From Bacteroidales bacterium (GTDB taxonomy: Bacteria > Bacteroidota > Bacteroidia > Bacteroidales > Bacteroidaceae): DNA of 56,979 nt. The stretch lies in NCBI GenBank assembly GCA_015654535.1, contig JAATGU010000126.1, forward strand, positions 1 through 56,979, written 5' to 3'. The translations under genes were made by a program, and so were the position numbers. Under the pieces are notes generated by a model. It was not told the origin of the DNA and ran no database searches. It was given only the letters and a program-made list of their open reading frames with translations. This document shows, piece by piece, positions 46,494 to 55,803 of this stretch (positions are counted from its first letter, which is position 1; every line of letters begins with the position of its first letter).

Positions 46494-46568
46494 TGTACAA
46501 AAGATTGTTTTCTTTTGTACAGAAAAATACAATCCTTTGTACAAAAGAAAGCAATCCTTTGTACAAGG
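46494..46568. repeat. TTTTGTACA dyad cluster, copy 2
   Basis: TGTACAAAAGA (46494-46504) pairs with TCTTTTGTACA (46511-46521). Two more copies of the core follow, at 46535-46547 (CTTTGTACAAAAG) and 46556-46568 (CCTTTGTACAAGG). As at 21391-21464 there are four copies of the core, and the cluster lies shortly beyond the stop of a minus-strand gene (ispF). Confidence 0.82.
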
Positions 46569-46573
46569 AAATA

Positions 46574-46600
46574 AAAGAAAGAGCAGTTAGCTCTTTCTTT
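46574..46600 (-). terminator. Terminator of the rex-porU-porV-ispF cluster
   Basis: AAAGAAAGAGC (46574-46584) pairs perfectly with GCTCTTTCTTT (46590-46600) around a 5-base loop, 17 bases beyond the ispF stop. Confidence 0.75.
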
Positions 46601-46616
46601 ATGTCTATAATAAATA

Positions 46617-47096
46617 TTAGTTTTTCGTAATCAGCACCGTAGCATAAGCTGAGATTCCCTCTTCCCTACCTGTGAAACCAAGTTTTTCTGTTGTCGTGGC
46701 CTTAATAGAAATATCATCTTCATCTACATTCATCGCAGTTGCCATCGCTTTCTTCATGGCAGGAATGTAAGGATTCAGTTTTGGACGTTCAGCACAGATA
46801 GTGGCATCAATATTTCCAAGTTCATATCCCTTAGAGCGAATCAACTCCATGGTTCGTGAAAGAAGGATCTTACTGTCAATATTCTTATATTCTTCCGAAG
46901 TATCAGGGAAATGAAATCCAATATCCCGCATATTTGCGGCACCAAGCAAAGCATCGCACACGGCATGAAGTAAAACATCGGCGTCCGAATGTCCTAACAA
47001 TCCCTTTTCATGTTCCATTTTAATTCCACCCATCCACAGTTCACGTCCGTAAACAAGTGTATGAACATCATATCCAAAGCCGACCCTTATTTTCAT
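46617..47096 (-). CDS. ispF: 2-C-methyl-D-erythritol 2,4-cyclodiphosphate synthase
   Basis: The 159-residue enzyme of the non-mevalonate isoprenoid route has the zinc-binding RVGFGYDVHTL (Asp and His), GHSDADVLLHAVCDALLGA, and DISIKATTTEKLGFTGREEG. Length and motifs are complete. Its start overlaps the porV stop by four bases (ATGA), so it is translationally coupled to porV although the functions are unrelated. Confidence 0.96.
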   Translation of the reverse strand: MKIRVGFGYDVHTLVYGRELWMGGIKMEHEKGLLGHSDADVLLHAVCDALLGAANMRDIGFHFPDTSEEYKNIDSKILLSRTMELIRSKGYELGNIDATICAERPKLNPYIPAMKKAMATAMNVDEDDISIKATTTEKLGFTGREEGISAYATVLITKN

Positions 47097-48265
47097 CGTT
47101 TACCAAGAATATCTTTTATACCATCCATATCAAAGGAAAGAGAGAAGCGTAATGTCTGATCCAACGGATTACTTTGCGCCGTGGAAATAAGATAAGCAGC
47201 ATCCAGAGAGAATACATTCATTTTGAAACCTGCACCCACGGAGAAATATTTTCGATTTCCTTTATTCTCATTTTCATAGTGATAACCACCACGAATGGAG
47301 AACTGCTGATGATACGTATATTCTGCTCCGATGGACCACTGTATCTCCTGCAGCTCTTCCTTAAAACCACCCGGAGCATCACTAAAAGATTTAAAGATTC
47401 CACTAATGGGTGAGATATCTCTGTAATCTTTTTGCAATCGATCTTCATAATCCGTGTCACTTTCATCATCTCCTTGTAAAGGACGGGTGGGAACAAGTAA
47501 TTTATTAACGTCCGCACTGATGGCAAAAGTGTTATATTCATCCATCGGAATCAAAAAAGAACTACCCAGACGAAGATTAGTAGGGATAAACTCACTGTTA
47601 TTCCCGTTATCATAAGAAATTTTACTACCAATATTCGAGATGTTCATACCCAGAGCAAAGTTACATTCACGTTGACCCAAAATGACATAACGATTATAAT
47701 ACAAAGCCACATCCGCTGCAAAAGCAGAACCTGGACTGACATCTTCATCTTGTTTGTATGCCAAATCAGAATAAATGAAACGAAAAGCCACAGCTCCGGA
47801 AAGATTGTCGGACAACATGAGAGAATAACCTACATCAAAAGACATTTCATACGGATTGATGCTGTATCCCCCGTTACCGGTATCATCTTGTCCCACCGTG
47901 ACTTCACCCAAAGAGAAATATCTTAGAGAAGCACTCAACGCCTGATATTGGCCAATGCGGTAATAACCGGCCAAATAGGCCAAGTCAATATCATTAACCA
48001 GTTTACGCAACCAAGGAGTATAGGACAAAGAGACACCCGCACGACTAACCGTGAACGGGTATTTTGCTGGATTCCAGAATTGTGAGTTCACATCCGGATC
48101 AGTGGCTACACCTACATCACCCATTCCTCCACCTCTGGAATCGGGAGCAATGGAGAGAGAAGTCACACCCGTATTGACTGGGTTGAACTGATTTTTTTGT
48201 GCTTGCAAAGTTGAATTTGCAAGAAACAACGCTATCAAAAGGAAATATACTTTTAGTTGCTTCAT
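47093..48265 (-). CDS. porV: Type IX secretion outer membrane protein PorV
   Basis: The 390-residue precursor has a signal peptide (ending near LQAQ). The PorV opening is SLSIAPDSRGGGMGDVGVAT, then NSQFWNPAKYPF, followed by a FadL-like beta-barrel. PorV binds the C-terminal sorting domain of cargo and hands it from the translocon to the sortase PorU, whose gene lies directly upstream. The C-terminus ends in barrel strands (LDQTLRFSLSFDMDG). It overlaps ispF by four bases. Confidence 0.92.
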   Translation of the reverse strand: MKQLKVYFLLIALFLANSTLQAQKNQFNPVNTGVTSLSIAPDSRGGGMGDVGVATDPDVNSQFWNPAKYPFTVSRAGVSLSYTPWLRKLVNDIDLAYLAGYYRIGQYQALSASLRYFSLGEVTVGQDDTGNGGYSINPYEMSFDVGYSLMLSDNLSGAVAFRFIYSDLAYKQDEDVSPGSAFAADVALYYNRYVILGQRECNFALGMNISNIGSKISYDNGNNSEFIPTNLRLGSSFLIPMDEYNTFAISADVNKLLVPTRPLQGDDESDTDYEDRLQKDYRDISPISGIFKSFSDAPGGFKEELQEIQWSIGAEYTYHQQFSIRGGYHYENENKGNRKYFSVGAGFKMNVFSLDAAYLISTAQSNPLDQTLRFSLSFDMDGIKDILGKR

Positions 48266-48313
48266 ACTTTCTTTTTCTATATTCTGTTTCTATAAAACTT
48301 TCTATTGGGTTGA

Positions 48314-51300
48314 TTATTGTGCAAGAATAACTATTTTTCTAGCCTGGCTGCTTTCTTTACTTCCTCCAGATGCGATAGAAGCACGGAATAAATAAACTCC
48401 CGGAGCAATTCGTTGACCACCATTACTGGTTAAATCCCAAGGTACGTAATAATAATTATTCGCACTCACACCAGACTCGGTATGGGTCCACAACACCCGT
48501 CCTGCAAAGTCATATACCGATAACTTTATATCTAAAGTAGCTTCCGGTCGATCATGACTAAGTATAAAGGTGGTACTCTCCCGCGCCGGACTATTCGTGC
48601 ATTCCACATTAAACAGACCAGGCTTTAATCCATTCACCACTTCAAAATCTAATGATACAGAAGATGAATTATTTAATATATCCCATGCCCGGAAAAATAA
48701 GGTATGTTTCCCTTCTGGTAAAGTCGGTAAACTGTAACTCACTGTTCCTTTAGTATAATCGCCAAAGGCTGCTTCATAATAGTTATTTAGCACATATGAA
48801 TAATTAGTTGAATTATCTATCGTAGCAACAATATCATGGCCAACGCCGTTCCCAACCGTGTTTATTCCATCTTCATCTTCCAACTCTGCAACAAGGTAAG
48901 GCGTTTCGTTTGTCCGCCCTCCATAAACAAAGTCAGGAGTATTAAGATAAATATTGATTTTAGGGCCAAGAGTGTCAGCCGGCTCTGTTCCGGTTTCTGT
49001 CCCTCCAATAATAAAGTTGCTGAAAACTCCCTGCGCTTCATGTCCAGTAGTAGACTCAGCCGCATAGAAATTTACCATTCCCTGCTCATTAGAATAATTA
49101 ATATCCTTAGGAACCGGAAAAGTAAAAGAGAAATTTCCTGATTTGATAGAATCACTACCGGAGAAAAGTTTCTTTTCTCTCTGGGAAAACGTAAAACCAC
49201 CATTAACTCCCGTTCCATCATTATTTAAAGTAGTTACTGTTTCTCGGGTATCAAAGACAATAGGATACAGTTTTCCATTAAAATCTGTAAGCGTATTTCC
49301 ATCAAGGTCAGTTACACGCCCTTTTACCTGTACTTTTCCTTCTGCTTTAATCGCTATATCTGAAGCAGAAGCCTCTTTTCCATTGAACTCATCTACCACT
49401 ACCTTATAATCAGGATAAGCTAGCATTAATGCAGGATCGCCAATTAGCGAAAATTTTAGTTTATTCAAGTCACCGCTCAAATTAGAATCACACTTTGAAA
49501 GCCGCATAATATCTCCCAAACGCAGTCGCTTACCATCTTCTTTAGCAAAAACATAATTACAAAAAACTTTATTCAGATTCGAATTATTCTGCGCATAAAC
49601 AACTCGTGAAGTAGTAAACAAAGCAATCGCTCCACTCTTTTCACTCAGAAAGGCAAGTTCACCTGCGGAAGTTGTTATATCATCATACCGGCAAAAGTCA
49701 CAAGTCGCTGTTACCCAAAGAGGTAATATAGTAGAATGCAAAGCGAGAATATCCGAAGAAACTAGCATATTTTCAGCAGACCAGCCATTAGGCCCACCAT
49801 GTCCGGTATAGTTTACCATAAACATACCTTCATTGAAAAGTTCGAGCAATCGTTTGGTTGCTTGTTTATATGTATGCCCGGTCGCAGTCGTTTCCCATTT
49901 ATAAGAATCCGCATAGATACGGTTTACCATATATTCAGGATAATTTTTTTCTACCTTTGTAGCTAATTCATCAGCTTGCCCCATATGTAAGTTATTGTCT
50001 CCATCATCCGCCACAAAGCAAACTGTGCTCTTCCAAGGAGTCAATTCCTTATTTTGCATATAAGTAATTGTTTTATCCACCATCTGTGTAGCTTGTGCTA
50101 ACGTACGAACAGGAAATCTTCCCACTCCAATATCCATTCCGTCATATACCAAATTACTTCCATCTTCATCATCCAATAATCCCATATAATCATCCGTAAC
50201 GTAGGAATAAGTCTCCCAAGTAGAATTCACTGATTGGAAGCCTAGAAGGAAGTCATCCGGAGAATATCCTTTCCAGTAAGAAGTGATCATCCGATTATCC
50301 CAAGCACAATCTCCGAAAAGTAATAAATAACGAGGCAATTCACTTTCTACAACTTTACCAGTCTCAGATGAAACAGCACGATCATAAAACATCTTCATCA
50401 ACCAACGATAAGCTGTTCCATCAGGAGTTCCCGAAGAGAATTCATTATACACCTGGTCCGCTGTAACCACATGAACCGTCATTCCATCCTTTGTTCGGTG
50501 AGCATCCGCCAAGCGTTCCGCCTGTGTAAGAAATGCTCCATTGGAAGGAACAATAATCACCATATCACATTGCTCCAGTGCATGTAGATTTTGATTTTTC
50601 ACTGCTCCCACGACTTCTACTTTATTAAATGTTCCATTCACATCCACTGCAACATATTCCTGTAAAGAAGAATTGTTTACTGTAAAAGAATAATCGCTGC
50701 CAGAGAGTGAGCCATTTACCTGCTTATAATCACTTGGAGTTGTTACATTCCATACTTTCATACCAGAATTGGCAGCTGAAATTACATAAGTAGCAGCTTT
50801 ACCTACCGAAGGCAAATCACGAAAGGTTGTGAAAGAATTATATAATGCTAATTTCCTTCTATAGTTTAGCTGAATATAGTCCAGTCGTCCGGAAGTCCCT
50901 GACTCTCGGTTATGCGTAAGCGTAACTGTTGTTTTCTCATTTTTGTCTCCACTCCAAGCAAACGTACCACTTCCCGGTTGTGCCTTACAATAAGAATCAC
51001 CTTCAGGAACATTCGCTATAGAGAATTTCCCATAATCTTTTCCATCAATCTGAACTGAGACGCTTGTATAACTAGAAGATTTAGCAGCAAAAGCAACAGT
51101 ACAATAAGCAGTTTCACTCGTTATACCAGGCAATGTGAAAGAATAACTCTTTTGATTGCCAGATGAATAATCATAACTATCATACAGTTCCCTCCCTGAA
51201 GAAGTCCAGTCAAAGGCATCTTTTTCATAAAGAGCATAATCATCAAAACTAGTAACAGTAGAAGCATTATCAGAAGTAAGGGATTGTTCTACTGGAAACG

Positions 51301-52114
51301 CCAAAGGTGTTTGTTCTCCTTCTTCCAAAAAATAATATCCATAGCTTGAATAGCAATTATTAGTATGTGTGAAACGCGTGGCTCCTGAATTGGCATCCCA
51401 TCGCACAACTCCATTCGCATAAAAAAGAACGTAATCTTTCTCACGCCACAAAGGGATCTCGGGTAAATCATCATTCTTTGGCTGTTTAAAGCTCTCCGGG
51501 AGAAGAAAACCACCATAACCATGCAAGCGAACCTTTGCAGGATCAGTAAACCCCATTTGCGTCAGTTCAGCATTCGTAATTTTATATACACCAGATTCAC
51601 TAACCCTTATCTTCACCCACTTGCCTGTTGCCATATTAGAATTAGCGGCAAAATTATGTAATTTAGAACTGGTTCTTTTCTGCCTGACAGCGACCTTTTC
51701 CAAAGTCAATTTGAACGAGTTTATTCGTTGATATTTGCCTTCACGATAAACAAGAGGAATAAAAGAGACTTCCAAAAACCCTGTCTTTGCGGAGACAAAC
51801 AATCGTGTCTCTGCCTGAGGATAAGCAAGTAATGTTTCATTTGTGGCAGTAACCGAAGCTATCTCATTTTTTGTTAAATCCTGAAATTCGGGATATTCAA
51901 TCTTTACATTATATGTATAAGCAGAATAATCAGTGCCTAAGTCCATATTTTGAATGTATCGGGGCAATAGATTTTCGGAAATATGTGCGTCAATAAATGA
52001 AGGCAACTGGCCAATAGCAGATTCTTGCCACTTCAGCGAAATAAAGTCCTGCGCTGAAAGAGGCAAAGCAAAAAGAGTGATAAGAAGAAAAAAAATATAA
52101 TTACGACTACGCAT
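48314..52114 (-). CDS. porU: Type IX secretion sortase PorU (C25 peptidase)
   Basis: The 1266-residue protein has a signal peptide (cleavage near LSAQ), an N-terminal region with YRINSFKLTL and GKWVKIRVSESGVYKIT, and a gingipain-like C25 domain. The catalytic dyad is H near residue 772 (NYTGHGGPNGW) and C near 805 (VTATCDFCRYDD). Beta-sandwich domains follow, then a type IX C-terminal domain (APGVYLFRASI, ending VILAQ). PorU removes the sorting domain of cargo and attaches it to A-LPS at the cell surface. It is longer than the 1158-residue P. gingivalis protein. porV lies 48 bases downstream. Confidence 0.94.
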   Translation of the reverse strand: MRSRNYIFFLLITLFALPLSAQDFISLKWQESAIGQLPSFIDAHISENLLPRYIQNMDLGTDYSAYTYNVKIEYPEFQDLTKNEIASVTATNETLLAYPQAETRLFVSAKTGFLEVSFIPLVYREGKYQRINSFKLTLEKVAVRQKRTSSKLHNFAANSNMATGKWVKIRVSESGVYKITNAELTQMGFTDPAKVRLHGYGGFLLPESFKQPKNDDLPEIPLWREKDYVLFYANGVVRWDANSGATRFTHTNNCYSSYGYYFLEEGEQTPLAFPVEQSLTSDNASTVTSFDDYALYEKDAFDWTSSGRELYDSYDYSSGNQKSYSFTLPGITSETAYCTVAFAAKSSSYTSVSVQIDGKDYGKFSIANVPEGDSYCKAQPGSGTFAWSGDKNEKTTVTLTHNRESGTSGRLDYIQLNYRRKLALYNSFTTFRDLPSVGKAATYVISAANSGMKVWNVTTPSDYKQVNGSLSGSDYSFTVNNSSLQEYVAVDVNGTFNKVEVVGAVKNQNLHALEQCDMVIIVPSNGAFLTQAERLADAHRTKDGMTVHVVTADQVYNEFSSGTPDGTAYRWLMKMFYDRAVSSETGKVVESELPRYLLLFGDCAWDNRMITSYWKGYSPDDFLLGFQSVNSTWETYSYVTDDYMGLLDDEDGSNLVYDGMDIGVGRFPVRTLAQATQMVDKTITYMQNKELTPWKSTVCFVADDGDNNLHMGQADELATKVEKNYPEYMVNRIYADSYKWETTATGHTYKQATKRLLELFNEGMFMVNYTGHGGPNGWSAENMLVSSDILALHSTILPLWVTATCDFCRYDDITTSAGELAFLSEKSGAIALFTTSRVVYAQNNSNLNKVFCNYVFAKEDGKRLRLGDIMRLSKCDSNLSGDLNKLKFSLIGDPALMLAYPDYKVVVDEFNGKEASASDIAIKAEGKVQVKGRVTDLDGNTLTDFNGKLYPIVFDTRETVTTLNNDGTGVNGGFTFSQREKKLFSGSDSIKSGNFSFTFPVPKDINYSNEQGMVNFYAAESTTGHEAQGVFSNFIIGGTETGTEPADTLGPKINIYLNTPDFVYGGRTNETPYLVAELEDEDGINTVGNGVGHDIVATIDNSTNYSYVLNNYYEAAFGDYTKGTVSYSLPTLPEGKHTLFFRAWDILNNSSSVSLDFEVVNGLKPGLFNVECTNSPARESTTFILSHDRPEATLDIKLSVYDFAGRVLWTHTESGVSANNYYYVPWDLTSNGGQRIAPGVYLFRASIASGGSKESSQARKIVILAQ

Positions 52115-52148
52115 ATACCCCTCCTAGCTTTAAAAAAAGAAAAATAAC

Positions 52149-52766
52149 TTATCGAATATAAAAATCAAGCAGTTTCTCTTCTTCCAGATAGCCTTGCAAA
52201 TGCTGATCAATAGTCACAGGAGCAACTCCAACTGGAGTACCCGTAAACAATAAATCGCCTATTTTTAGCGTAAAGAAACGGCTAATATAAGCTATTATCT
52301 CATCTATTTTAAACAACATGTCGGCAGAATGTCCTTGTTGAACTAGGTTTCCATCAATATTCAAATGAAAATTAAGCAGCTGAATATTTTCAAATTTATC
52401 CACAGGAACAAACTTTCCTATAGCAGCAGAATTATCAAAACCTTTACATATCTCCCAAGGATTTCCTATTTCACGAATCTTACGTTGCAAATCTCTTGCT
52501 GTAAAATCTATACCTACCGTTACTTCATCATAATAGCGATGAGCAAAACGTTCTGGTATATTTTTGCCTAATCTGCATATTTTTACTACTAGCTCCGTCT
52601 CATAATGAATTTCATTAGAGAAATCAGGAATAAAGAATGGCTTGCCATCTTTAAGTAGTGCAGAATCTGGTTTCATAAAGATAACTGGCTCTTTTGGTAA
52701 TATTAACGTGGAATGTAGCTCTTTATTGTGCTCTGCATAATTCATTCCTACAGCTATAATCTTCAT
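52149..52766 (-). CDS. Fumarylacetoacetate hydrolase family protein
   Basis: The 205-residue protein has the family core: GMNYAEHNKEL at the start, IFMKPDSALLK, the metal site IHYETELVVKI (ExE glutamates), VGIDFTARDLQRKIRE and KIGDLLFTGTPVGVAPV. Members hydrolyse or decarboxylate acylpyruvates and 2-keto acids such as oxaloacetate. The exact substrate is not readable. Its start abuts the rex stop with no gap, so the two are coupled. porU follows 34 bases later. Confidence 0.9.
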   Translation of the reverse strand: MKIIAVGMNYAEHNKELHSTLILPKEPVIFMKPDSALLKDGKPFFIPDFSNEIHYETELVVKICRLGKNIPERFAHRYYDEVTVGIDFTARDLQRKIREIGNPWEICKGFDNSAAIGKFVPVDKFENIQLLNFHLNIDGNLVQQGHSADMLFKIDEIIAYISRFFTLKIGDLLFTGTPVGVAPVTIDQHLQGYLEEEKLLDFYIR

Positions 52767-53429
52767 TTATTTGATCTGATTAAAGTTTAAACGGTTAAAC
52801 ATTAGAGCCAAGTGAGCATATAAAGAAGTGTTTTGAACTACAATATTCTCGGGGACACGAATTCGGAAAGGAGTAAAATTCCAAATCGCCTTAATACCTT
52901 CTACAACCATTTTATCAGTAATATCTTGAGCTATTTCAATTGGGACAGTTAGTACTCCTATGTTTACATCATATTCCTTCATTTTTTCGGAAAAATCATC
53001 TGAATGGAAAACAGGTATACCATTAATATTCTTCCCTACAAGTTCTGGGTTTATATCAAAAGCCGCAACAATTTTTAATCCAAAATGAGTCAAACCAGAA
53101 TCACAAAGAAGAGCGCCACCGAGACTACCAACACCAAATAAAAAAGCTTTATGCATATTCGTAAATCCCAAAAAGTCTTCTAAGACAGCTATCAGTTCAT
53201 CAACATCATAACCAACCCGTGTACGTCCGGAGATATTTACATACGATAAATCCTTTGCAATTTGGGAAGCATCAATATTTATCTCCTTTGAAATCTGAGT
53301 TGAAGAAACATAGTGTTCACCCTTATTCTTGAGCAGTTTTATATTGGATAAATACCAAGGAAGTCTTCGCAAAGAAGGTTCTGGTACTTTTATTATAACT
53401 TTTTGTTCATTATCACTCATCGTCCTCAC
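52767..53429 (-). CDS. rex: Redox-sensing transcriptional repressor Rex
   Basis: The 220-residue protein has an N-terminal winged helix (about 15-90: PEPSLRRLPWYLSNIKLLKN, STQISKEINIDASQIAKDLS) and a Rossmann domain with FLFGVGSLGGALL and IVAAFDINPELVG, which senses the NADH/NAD ratio. The last helix swaps between subunits. It leads a minus-strand cluster with the hydrolase, porU, porV and ispF. A -7 box lies 18 bases upstream. No Rex-type dyad (TTGTGAA-type) was recognised in the spacer. Confidence 0.93.
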   Translation of the reverse strand: MRTMSDNEQKVIIKVPEPSLRRLPWYLSNIKLLKNKGEHYVSSTQISKEINIDASQIAKDLSYVNISGRTRVGYDVDELIAVLEDFLGFTNMHKAFLFGVGSLGGALLCDSGLTHFGLKIVAAFDINPELVGKNINGIPVFHSDDFSEKMKEYDVNIGVLTVPIEIAQDITDKMVVEGIKAIWNFTPFRIRVPENIVVQNTSLYAHLALMFNRLNFNQIK

Positions 53430-53446
53430 TATATTATTGGCATTTG

Positions 53447-53454
53447 CAAAAATA
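53447..53454 (-). promoter_or_regulatory. -7 box for rex
   Basis: CAAAAATA reads TATTTTTG on the minus strand. A -33 match at proper spacing is weak. Confidence 0.45.
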
Positions 53455-53497
53455 CGCTATTTTTTTCAAACAAGCGAGTAATAAAGAAAAAGATTAT

Positions 53498-53528
53498 TTT
53501 GCATATTTCCATAAGTTTATTATATTTG
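53498..53528 (+). promoter_or_regulatory. Promoter of the SUI1-domain gene
   Basis: TTTG (53498-53501) and TATATTTG (53521-53528) are 19 bases apart, a full Bacteroides promoter 19 bases before the ATG. Confidence 0.7.
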
Positions 53529-53547
53529 GAAACAAAATAATAGAAGT

Positions 53548-53895
53548 ATGAATAAGAATGATTGGAAAGAACGATTGAATGTGGTGTATTCAACCAACCC
53601 TGAATTCAGTTACGACATTGATAATGACCAAGAACAAACAACATTAGAACCAACAAAGCAAGCTCTCAGAGTTAGCATTGACAAAAAAAACCGAGGCGGT
53701 AAAATTGTGACGCTCATTTCAGGTTTTGTTGGCACTGAAGACGACCTAAAAGATTTAGGGAAATTACTAAAAACGAAATGTGGTGTGGGTGGAACTGCAA
53801 AAAATGGAGAAATCATTATTCAGGGAGACTTTAAAATAAAAGCAGTGGAATTACTAAAAAAAGAAGGATATACAAAGACTAAACCTATTGGTTAA
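53548..53895 (+). CDS. SUI1/eIF1-like translation factor (YciH family)
   Basis: The 115-residue protein has a polar N-terminal 45 residues, then the SUI1 domain: RVSIDKKNRGGKIVTLISGF, LKDLGKLLKTKCGVGGTAKN and GEIIIQGDFKIKAVELLKKE. These are the eIF1 hallmarks, including the KxKCGxGG turn. Bacterial members such as YciH can act on translation initiation, but their normal role is unsettled. It is a single gene, divergent from rex, and convergent with tsf across a hairpin. Confidence 0.92.
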   Translation: MNKNDWKERLNVVYSTNPEFSYDIDNDQEQTTLEPTKQALRVSIDKKNRGGKIVTLISGFVGTEDDLKDLGKLLKTKCGVGGTAKNGEIIIQGDFKIKAVELLKKEGYTKTKPIG

Positions 53896-53926
53896 TATTT
53901 TCAATAATTTATATAATAATAAAGAC

Positions 53927-53951
53927 GGCAAAGCAGTTTATCTGCAATGCC
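53927..53951. terminator. Hairpin between the SUI1-domain gene and tsf
   Basis: GGCA-AA-GCAG (53927-53936) pairs with CTGC-AA-TGCC (53942-53951) around TTTAT, with a symmetric AA/AA internal loop. Flanking T runs are weak, but the position between convergent genes fits a terminator. Confidence 0.55.
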
Positions 53952-53987
53952 GCCTCTAATTATTTTATGAAAGGCTTTTACTTTTAT

Positions 53988-54812
53988 TTAGTCAGCATTC
54001 AACGTAAAGCGTTTGAAGTTTGTAACTGTTAAGTCTTTATTAGCGTTTTTCAAGAATTGAGCAACGTTAATCTTAGGATCTTTCACATATTCTTGTTCTA
54101 ACAAACAAACTTCTTTATAGAACTTAGCGATACGACCTTGTGCAATACGGTCAATTAAATTTTCAGGTTTTCCTTCTTGACGAGCTTTATCAGCTGCAAT
54201 TTCTTTTTCACGAGCTAATACATCAGCAGGAACACCTTCTTCATTTACGGAAATAGGATTCATTGCAGCAATTTGCATAGCCACCTCGTGAGCAACCTGA
54301 GCATCTATATCAGCAATATTAAATGAAACAACAGTAGCCAAACGATTTCCCGGATGGATATAAATTGAGGTAGAAGCACCTTCTACTACACCATAGCCAT
54401 CGAGTTCCATTTTTTCACCTGTAATACCAATTCTATCAGTCACAGCATCTGCAATAGTTCCTTTACCCATAGAAAGAGCTTTTACTTCTTCTATAGTAGC
54501 ACATTTATTTTTGATAGCAAGATCAAGAATTTCTTCTGCCAAAGCTATAAAGTCAGCATTCTTAGCAACAAAGTCTGTTTCACATTTCAAAGCGATCACT
54601 GCCGCAAATTTGCCATTAGTCTTTGCAGTAACACAACCTTCGGAAGCATCCCGATCAGAACGTTTTGCAGCAACTGCCTGTCCTTTTTTACGAATAATCT
54701 CTATCGCTTTTTCGAAATCACCTTCAGCTTCAGTCAAAGCATTCTTGCAATCCATCATACCAGCACCCGTCATTTTACGCAAGTGGGTAATCTCTGCCAT
54801 TGTCACAGCCAT
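53988..54812 (-). CDS. tsf: Elongation factor Ts
   Basis: The 274-residue protein exchanges GDP for GTP on EF-Tu. It starts ITHLRKMTGAGMMDCKNALT, contains the EF-Tu contact ALKCETDFVAKNADF and has the usual coiled-coil insert and C-terminal QEYVKDPKINVAQFL. It lies 26 bases after rpsB, the normal partner. Confidence 0.97.
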   Translation of the reverse strand: MAVTMAEITHLRKMTGAGMMDCKNALTEAEGDFEKAIEIIRKKGQAVAAKRSDRDASEGCVTAKTNGKFAAVIALKCETDFVAKNADFIALAEEILDLAIKNKCATIEEVKALSMGKGTIADAVTDRIGITGEKMELDGYGVVEGASTSIYIHPGNRLATVVSFNIADIDAQVAHEVAMQIAAMNPISVNEEGVPADVLAREKEIAADKARQEGKPENLIDRIAQGRIAKFYKEVCLLEQEYVKDPKINVAQFLKNANKDLTVTNFKRFTLNAD

Positions 54813-54838
54813 AGTCTTTTTATTTTTTTATAGTATAA

Positions 54839-55678
54839 TTAAGCTTCTTCGTCACCTTTAAGGAAAGCAGCTGCTTTGGCAGCATTGATTGCTTCCTCGT
54901 CATTTTTGTCGAGTCTTGCTTTAGTTACTGATTTTCTTTTCCCTTTAGTTGCAGGGGCTTCACCAGCAGCTTCCAAATCGATCTTTTCCGCTTTTCTTTC
55001 TTCCAAGCCTTCGATCATTGCAGAACAGCAAGCTTCTAAAATAACTTCAATAGACTTAGTAGCATCATCATTTGCAGGAATAACGAAATCGATGTTTGAA
55101 GGATCTGAATTTGTATCAATAATAGCAAAAACAGGGATACCCAAACGATTAGCTTCACGAACTGCAATATTTTCTTTCATTACATCAATAACGAATAATG
55201 CAGAAGGAAGACGAGTTAAGTCAGCAATAGAACCTAAATTCTTTTCTAGCTTAGCACGTTGACGAGAAATTTGAAGAATTTCTCTTTTTGAAAGATTTGA
55301 ATATGTACCATCACTTGTTAACTTATCTATGGTAGTCATCTTCTTAACAGCCTTGCGGATAGTTGGGAAATTAGTCAACATACCACCTGGCCAGCGCTCG
55401 ATTACATAAGGCATATTTACAGAAGCAGCCCTTTCGGCAACCACTTCTTTTGCTTGTTTTTTAGTAGCAACAAAAAGGATTTTCTTGCCCGATTTTGCAA
55501 TTTGTTTCAAAGCTTCAGCAGCTTCATCAATTTTTGCAACAGTTTTGTGGAGATCAATGATGTGGATACCATTGCGTTCCATGAAAATATAAGGAGCCAT
55601 TGCAGGATTCCACTTTCTTCTTAAGTGTCCGAAGTGGCAACCAGCTTCCAATAAAGCATCAAAATTAGTTCTTGACAT
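54839..55678 (-). CDS. rpsB: Ribosomal protein uS2
   Basis: The 279-residue small-subunit protein has LLEAGCHFGHLRRKWNPAMA, IDLHKTVAKIDEAAEAL, ERWPGGMLTNFPTIRKAV and GIPVFAIIDTNSDPSNIDFV. The C-terminus is extended by about 45 mainly charged residues. It lies between rpsI (125 bases away) and tsf. The 125-base gap could hold a leader or internal promoter, but no consensus was seen. Confidence 0.97.
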   Translation of the reverse strand: MSRTNFDALLEAGCHFGHLRRKWNPAMAPYIFMERNGIHIIDLHKTVAKIDEAAEALKQIAKSGKKILFVATKKQAKEVVAERAASVNMPYVIERWPGGMLTNFPTIRKAVKKMTTIDKLTSDGTYSNLSKREILQISRQRAKLEKNLGSIADLTRLPSALFVIDVMKENIAVREANRLGIPVFAIIDTNSDPSNIDFVIPANDDATKSIEVILEACCSAMIEGLEERKAEKIDLEAAGEAPATKGKRKSVTKARLDKNDEEAINAAKAAAFLKGDEEA

Positions 55679-55803
55679 TCTTTTAATTTTTTAATCGTTT
55701 ACTTTCTTTTTTGTTTCATAACCAACTATCAGGTAGCCTACTGAAGAGTCCCAATAGTTTAGATACTAAACGTAGCTTACTCCAAAAGTTTCGCCAGTAC
55801 GTA

